6,981 nucleotides of DNA from an uncultured Bacteroidota bacterium (GTDB lineage Bacteria; Bacteroidota; Bacteroidia; Chitinophagales; Chitinophagaceae), in assembly GCA_903851455.1 (NCBI GenBank), contig CAINOM010000297.1, positions 1 through 6,981 of the forward strand, written 5' to 3'. Positions 5,324-6,981 of this stretch are shown here, one piece after another. The notes under the pieces are model-generated. The model ran no database searches, was not told the origin of the DNA, and saw only the letters and a program-made list of their open reading frames with translations. Both the position numbers and the translations under genes were made by a program. Position 1 is the first letter of the stretch; every line of letters begins with the position of its first letter.

Positions 5324-5352
5324 GAAATTTGATATTACGGTTATTAATACCG
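5324..5352 (+). promoter_or_regulatory. Possible promoter box and palindrome upstream of the acyl-CoA reductase
   Basis: GAAATTTG (5324-5331) differs from TAnnTTTG at one base. Shortly downstream CGGT (5338-5341) and ACCG (5349-5352) flank TATTAAT, making an imperfect 15-bp palindrome near the expected transcription start. AAAGGA at 5356-5361 is about 14 bp from the ATG, too far for a normal ribosome binding site. Confidence 0.25.
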
Positions 5353-5375
5353 GGAAAAGGAAACGAACATAACTT

Positions 5376-6383
5376 ATGACAAATAACATATCATTGAACA
5401 GGCGGATAGACCTGCTAAGCAACCTGGGCGAGTATCTTGAGCGGAATGATGTGAACTGGATGGATGCGCAGGACAGGGCTGTGAATGCTAATCCATGGTT
5501 TACGGCAGCGCATATATCGCTGGCAATTGAGAATATTGCGGACCAATTTCTAAAGAAAGAGAAACTTGAAGAATGGGTGGCAAAATATACGCTGCCAAAT
5601 ACGGTGAAGAAAGTAGGCATAGTTATGGCAGGCAATATACCATTGGTAGGCTTTCATGATTTTTTGTGCGGATTTGTGAGCGGGCACCAACTGCTGATCA
5701 AGCAATCGTCGAAAGACGAGGTGTTGCTGAAATATTTATTGCTGAAACTGGGTGAGTGGGAACCGGAAGTGCTGGAGCAGGTGCAAATTGCAGACCGGCT
5801 CAATGACTGTGACGCGTATATAGCTACGGGCAGCAATAACACAGCGCGGTATTTTGAGCAGTATTTTGGCAAATACCCGCACATAATCAGGAAGAACAGG
5901 ACCTCGGTGGCTGTGCTGGATGGTGCGGAGACGGATGAAGCGCTTGCGTTGCTGGCAGATGATGTGTATCTATACTACGGACTTGGGTGCAGAAATGTGA
6001 CACAGGTGTGCGTGCCGCGGGGATATGATTTTGAGCGGTTATTGCGGGTTTTCAATAAGCACAATAACTATGCCGATCTCAACAAGTACAAGAACAACTA
6101 CGACTATCACCTGGCGATATACCTGCTGAACAGGGTGCCGTACATGAGTAATGAGTCGGTGCTGATGGTGGAGAATGACCTGCCATTCTCGGCGGTGAGC
6201 GTACTACACTATAAATATTATGACGATAAGAGCGCGCTGCTGAAGGAGCTAAAAGGCAGAGATGATATACAAGCGATAATAGGAGCGGGCGAGGGATTTG
6301 TACCATTTGGAGACTCGCAGAAGCCTGCACTGAGCGAGTATGCAGACGGGGTAGATACCATGGCGTTTTTGTGTGGGTTGTGA
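5376..6383 (+). CDS. LuxC-family acyl-CoA reductase
   Basis: A 335-residue member of the LuxC acyl-CoA reductase family (PF05893), in the aldehyde dehydrogenase superfamily. The family reduces an activated acyl group to an aldehyde with NADPH through a covalent thioester. GIVMAGNIPLVGFHDFL (81-97) matches the conserved early segment of the cofactor domain. IATGSNNTARYFEQYF (149-164) and IIRKNRTSVAVLDG (170-183) are the middle family segments. YYGLGCRNVTQVCVP (200-214) holds C205, the expected catalytic cysteine. The C-terminus (SEYADGVDTMAFL) is also family-like. At 335 residues it is shorter than luminescence LuxC (about 480), as I recall for Bacteroidota homologues. No LuxD, LuxE or LuxAB lies nearby, so it is not a lux operon and its natural substrate is unknown. 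The divergent ferredoxin suggests a linked metabolic role. The downstream toxin gene converges with it, only 8 bp away. Confidence 0.9.
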   Translation: MTNNISLNRRIDLLSNLGEYLERNDVNWMDAQDRAVNANPWFTAAHISLAIENIADQFLKKEKLEEWVAKYTLPNTVKKVGIVMAGNIPLVGFHDFLCGFVSGHQLLIKQSSKDEVLLKYLLLKLGEWEPEVLEQVQIADRLNDCDAYIATGSNNTARYFEQYFGKYPHIIRKNRTSVAVLDGAETDEALALLADDVYLYYGLGCRNVTQVCVPRGYDFERLLRVFNKHNNYADLNKYKNNYDYHLAIYLLNRVPYMSNESVLMVENDLPFSAVSVLHYKYYDDKSALLKELKGRDDIQAIIGAGEGFVPFGDSQKPALSEYADGVDTMAFLCGL

Positions 6384-6391
6384 GGGTTTAG

Positions 6392-6685
6392 TTATTCTTT
6401 TACCCAATATTTCGCAGGGTTTCTGTAATCACAGATAACGGCATGAATGATTATATGCGTTTCATGGATCGTATAGTGAATGGAATATGGAAACTTATCC
6501 ACCACTGCAAGTCTCACAGAGTCGTATCTTGCAGATCGCGTATGGGGATTTTGTTTCAATAAAGTGAGTTGGCGTTTTACCTCGGTCTTAAATCGTTTGC
6601 CTAAACCATTTAGCTTGCCATTGTAGTAGCTGGCAGCACTTTGCACATCAGTTCTGGCCTCGGGGGTAAATATTAGCTGAAACAC
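6392..6685 (-). CDS. RelE/ParE-family type II toxin
   Basis: A 97-residue small basic toxin of the RelE/ParE superfamily. Family features in order: LIFTPEARTDVQSAASYY (4-21), GLGKRFKTEV (27-36, the usual 'GLG.RF..EV'), the NPHT segment (46-49), VDKFPYSIHYTI (62-73) and HAVICDYRNPAKYW (81-94). The last motif usually reads 'A..H..R.P..W'; here Asp replaces His. Whether it cleaves mRNA (RelE-like) or poisons gyrase (ParE-like) cannot be told from sequence. The start is GTG, 6 bp after the stop of the antitoxin gene, and no ATG fits better because FQLIFTPEA is the expected beginning. It is co-transcribed with the antitoxin, and its 3' end faces the acyl-CoA reductase gene. Confidence 0.88.
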   Translation of the reverse strand: MFQLIFTPEARTDVQSAASYYNGKLNGLGKRFKTEVKRQLTLLKQNPHTRSARYDSVRLAVVDKFPYSIHYTIHETHIIIHAVICDYRNPAKYWVKE

Positions 6686-6691
6686 CGGGTA

Positions 6692-6907
6692 TCAATCTTC
6701 GTTGAGCATAGAAAAAAATGTATCCTCATCTATAAGCAACTCAGGATTGTTTTTATACTTATCAACACGCTTTCGTACTTCATCCTGTTGCCATTGGGGG
6801 ACATCAAAGGCTTCTTCTTCCGGGACAACTTCCAGGGCGTCTTTTTTCTGCAAATCTTCAATGATTGCAGCCGCGTACTCTTTTTTTATGCGGATATGGT
6901 AGGTCAC
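6692..6907 (-). CDS. Addiction-module antitoxin of the RelE/ParE pair
   Basis: A 71-residue acidic partner encoded directly before the toxin. The N-terminus (YHIRIKKEYAAAIIEDLQ) has the form seen in Bacteroidota addiction-module antitoxins. The C-terminal half, VPQWQQDEVRKRVDKYKNNP followed by LLIDEDTFFSML, resembles the 'putative addiction module component' family, with W39, R45 and the D/E-rich end as recognisable positions. The C-terminus likely wraps the toxin. No clear helix-turn-helix is visible; the short beta-like N-terminus could be a ribbon-type dimer unit, but that is inference. The start is GTG at 6907, since no ATG occurs in frame before the conserved segment. A TACCTTTG promoter box lies 46 bp upstream. 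Confidence 0.82.
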   Translation of the reverse strand: MTYHIRIKKEYAAAIIEDLQKKDALEVVPEEEAFDVPQWQQDEVRKRVDKYKNNPELLIDEDTFFSMLNED

Positions 6908-6953
6908 TCGCTAATTTATTTTATATAAAGTTACCGAAAGCGTTGTAAACTTC

Positions 6954-6961
6954 CAAAGGTA
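6954..6961 (-). promoter_or_regulatory. Predicted -7 promoter box of the antitoxin-toxin operon
   Basis: The minus strand reads TACCTTTG, identical to the higB box, 46 bp before the GTG start. The -33 element would lie at or beyond the right window edge. A second near match, TAACTTTA (6932-6925), lies closer to the gene and is an alternative. Confidence 0.4.
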
Positions 6962-6981
6962 GCGGCGACGGCGGCGTAGGA

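Noticed and set aside
5312..5635. Minus-strand frame of 107 codons over the start of the acyl-CoA reductase gene
   Set aside because: It covers the divergent promoter region and the reductase coding sequence, and its Phe/Ser-rich translation has no recognisable domain.
1..6981. CRISPR arrays, tRNA or rRNA genes, insertion sequences
   Set aside because: No regularly spaced repeats, no cloverleaf-like sequence and no transposase-like reading frame were seen on either strand.

Overview
This window looks like ordinary chromosomal DNA from a member of the Bacteroidota, most likely near Chitinophagaceae/Sphingobacteriia. The phylum call rests on two things. The proteins carry Bacteroidota-style sequence (RimO, the ferredoxin with an insert, LuxC-type acyl-CoA reductase, a DUF6438-like lipoprotein-sized protein). 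Sequences matching the Bacteroidota -7 promoter element TAnnTTTG sit just upstream of most genes, while strong Shine-Dalgarno sequences are absent. The genus is a guess.

Layout from left to right. Positions 1-422 (minus strand) hold a HigB-type mRNA interferase toxin followed by the first codons of a partner gene that runs off the left edge. A gap of about 320 bp with no convincing gene follows. Positions 785-2092 (plus) encode RimO, the ribosomal protein S12 methylthiotransferase. Positions 2093-2468, between convergent genes, form a composite of palindromic intergenic repeat sequence. Positions 2469-2870 (minus) encode a stand-alone CheY-like receiver domain. Positions 2871-3121 hold its promoter and a second repeat-like block. 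Positions 3122-4246 (minus) encode DprA. Diverging from it at 4352-4846 (plus) is a small secreted DUF6438-like protein. Positions 4892-5239 (minus) encode a two-cluster ferredoxin, and diverging from it at 5376-6383 (plus) is a LuxC-family acyl-CoA reductase. Positions 6392-6907 (minus) hold a second toxin-antitoxin module: an addiction-module antitoxin followed 6 bp later by a RelE/ParE-family toxin.

Most genes stand alone with their own promoters rather than forming long operons. The functional links that can be argued are the two toxin-antitoxin pairs and the divergent ferredoxin/acyl-CoA reductase pair, whose shared 136-bp spacer carries two promoter-like boxes and two small palindromes. 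No CRISPR array, transposase, rRNA, tRNA or phage gene was seen. I did not find a clearly undescribed system. The items most worth a second look are the ferredoxin/LuxC pair, the repeat block after rimO, and the apparent leaderless promoter plus palindromes at the higB gene.
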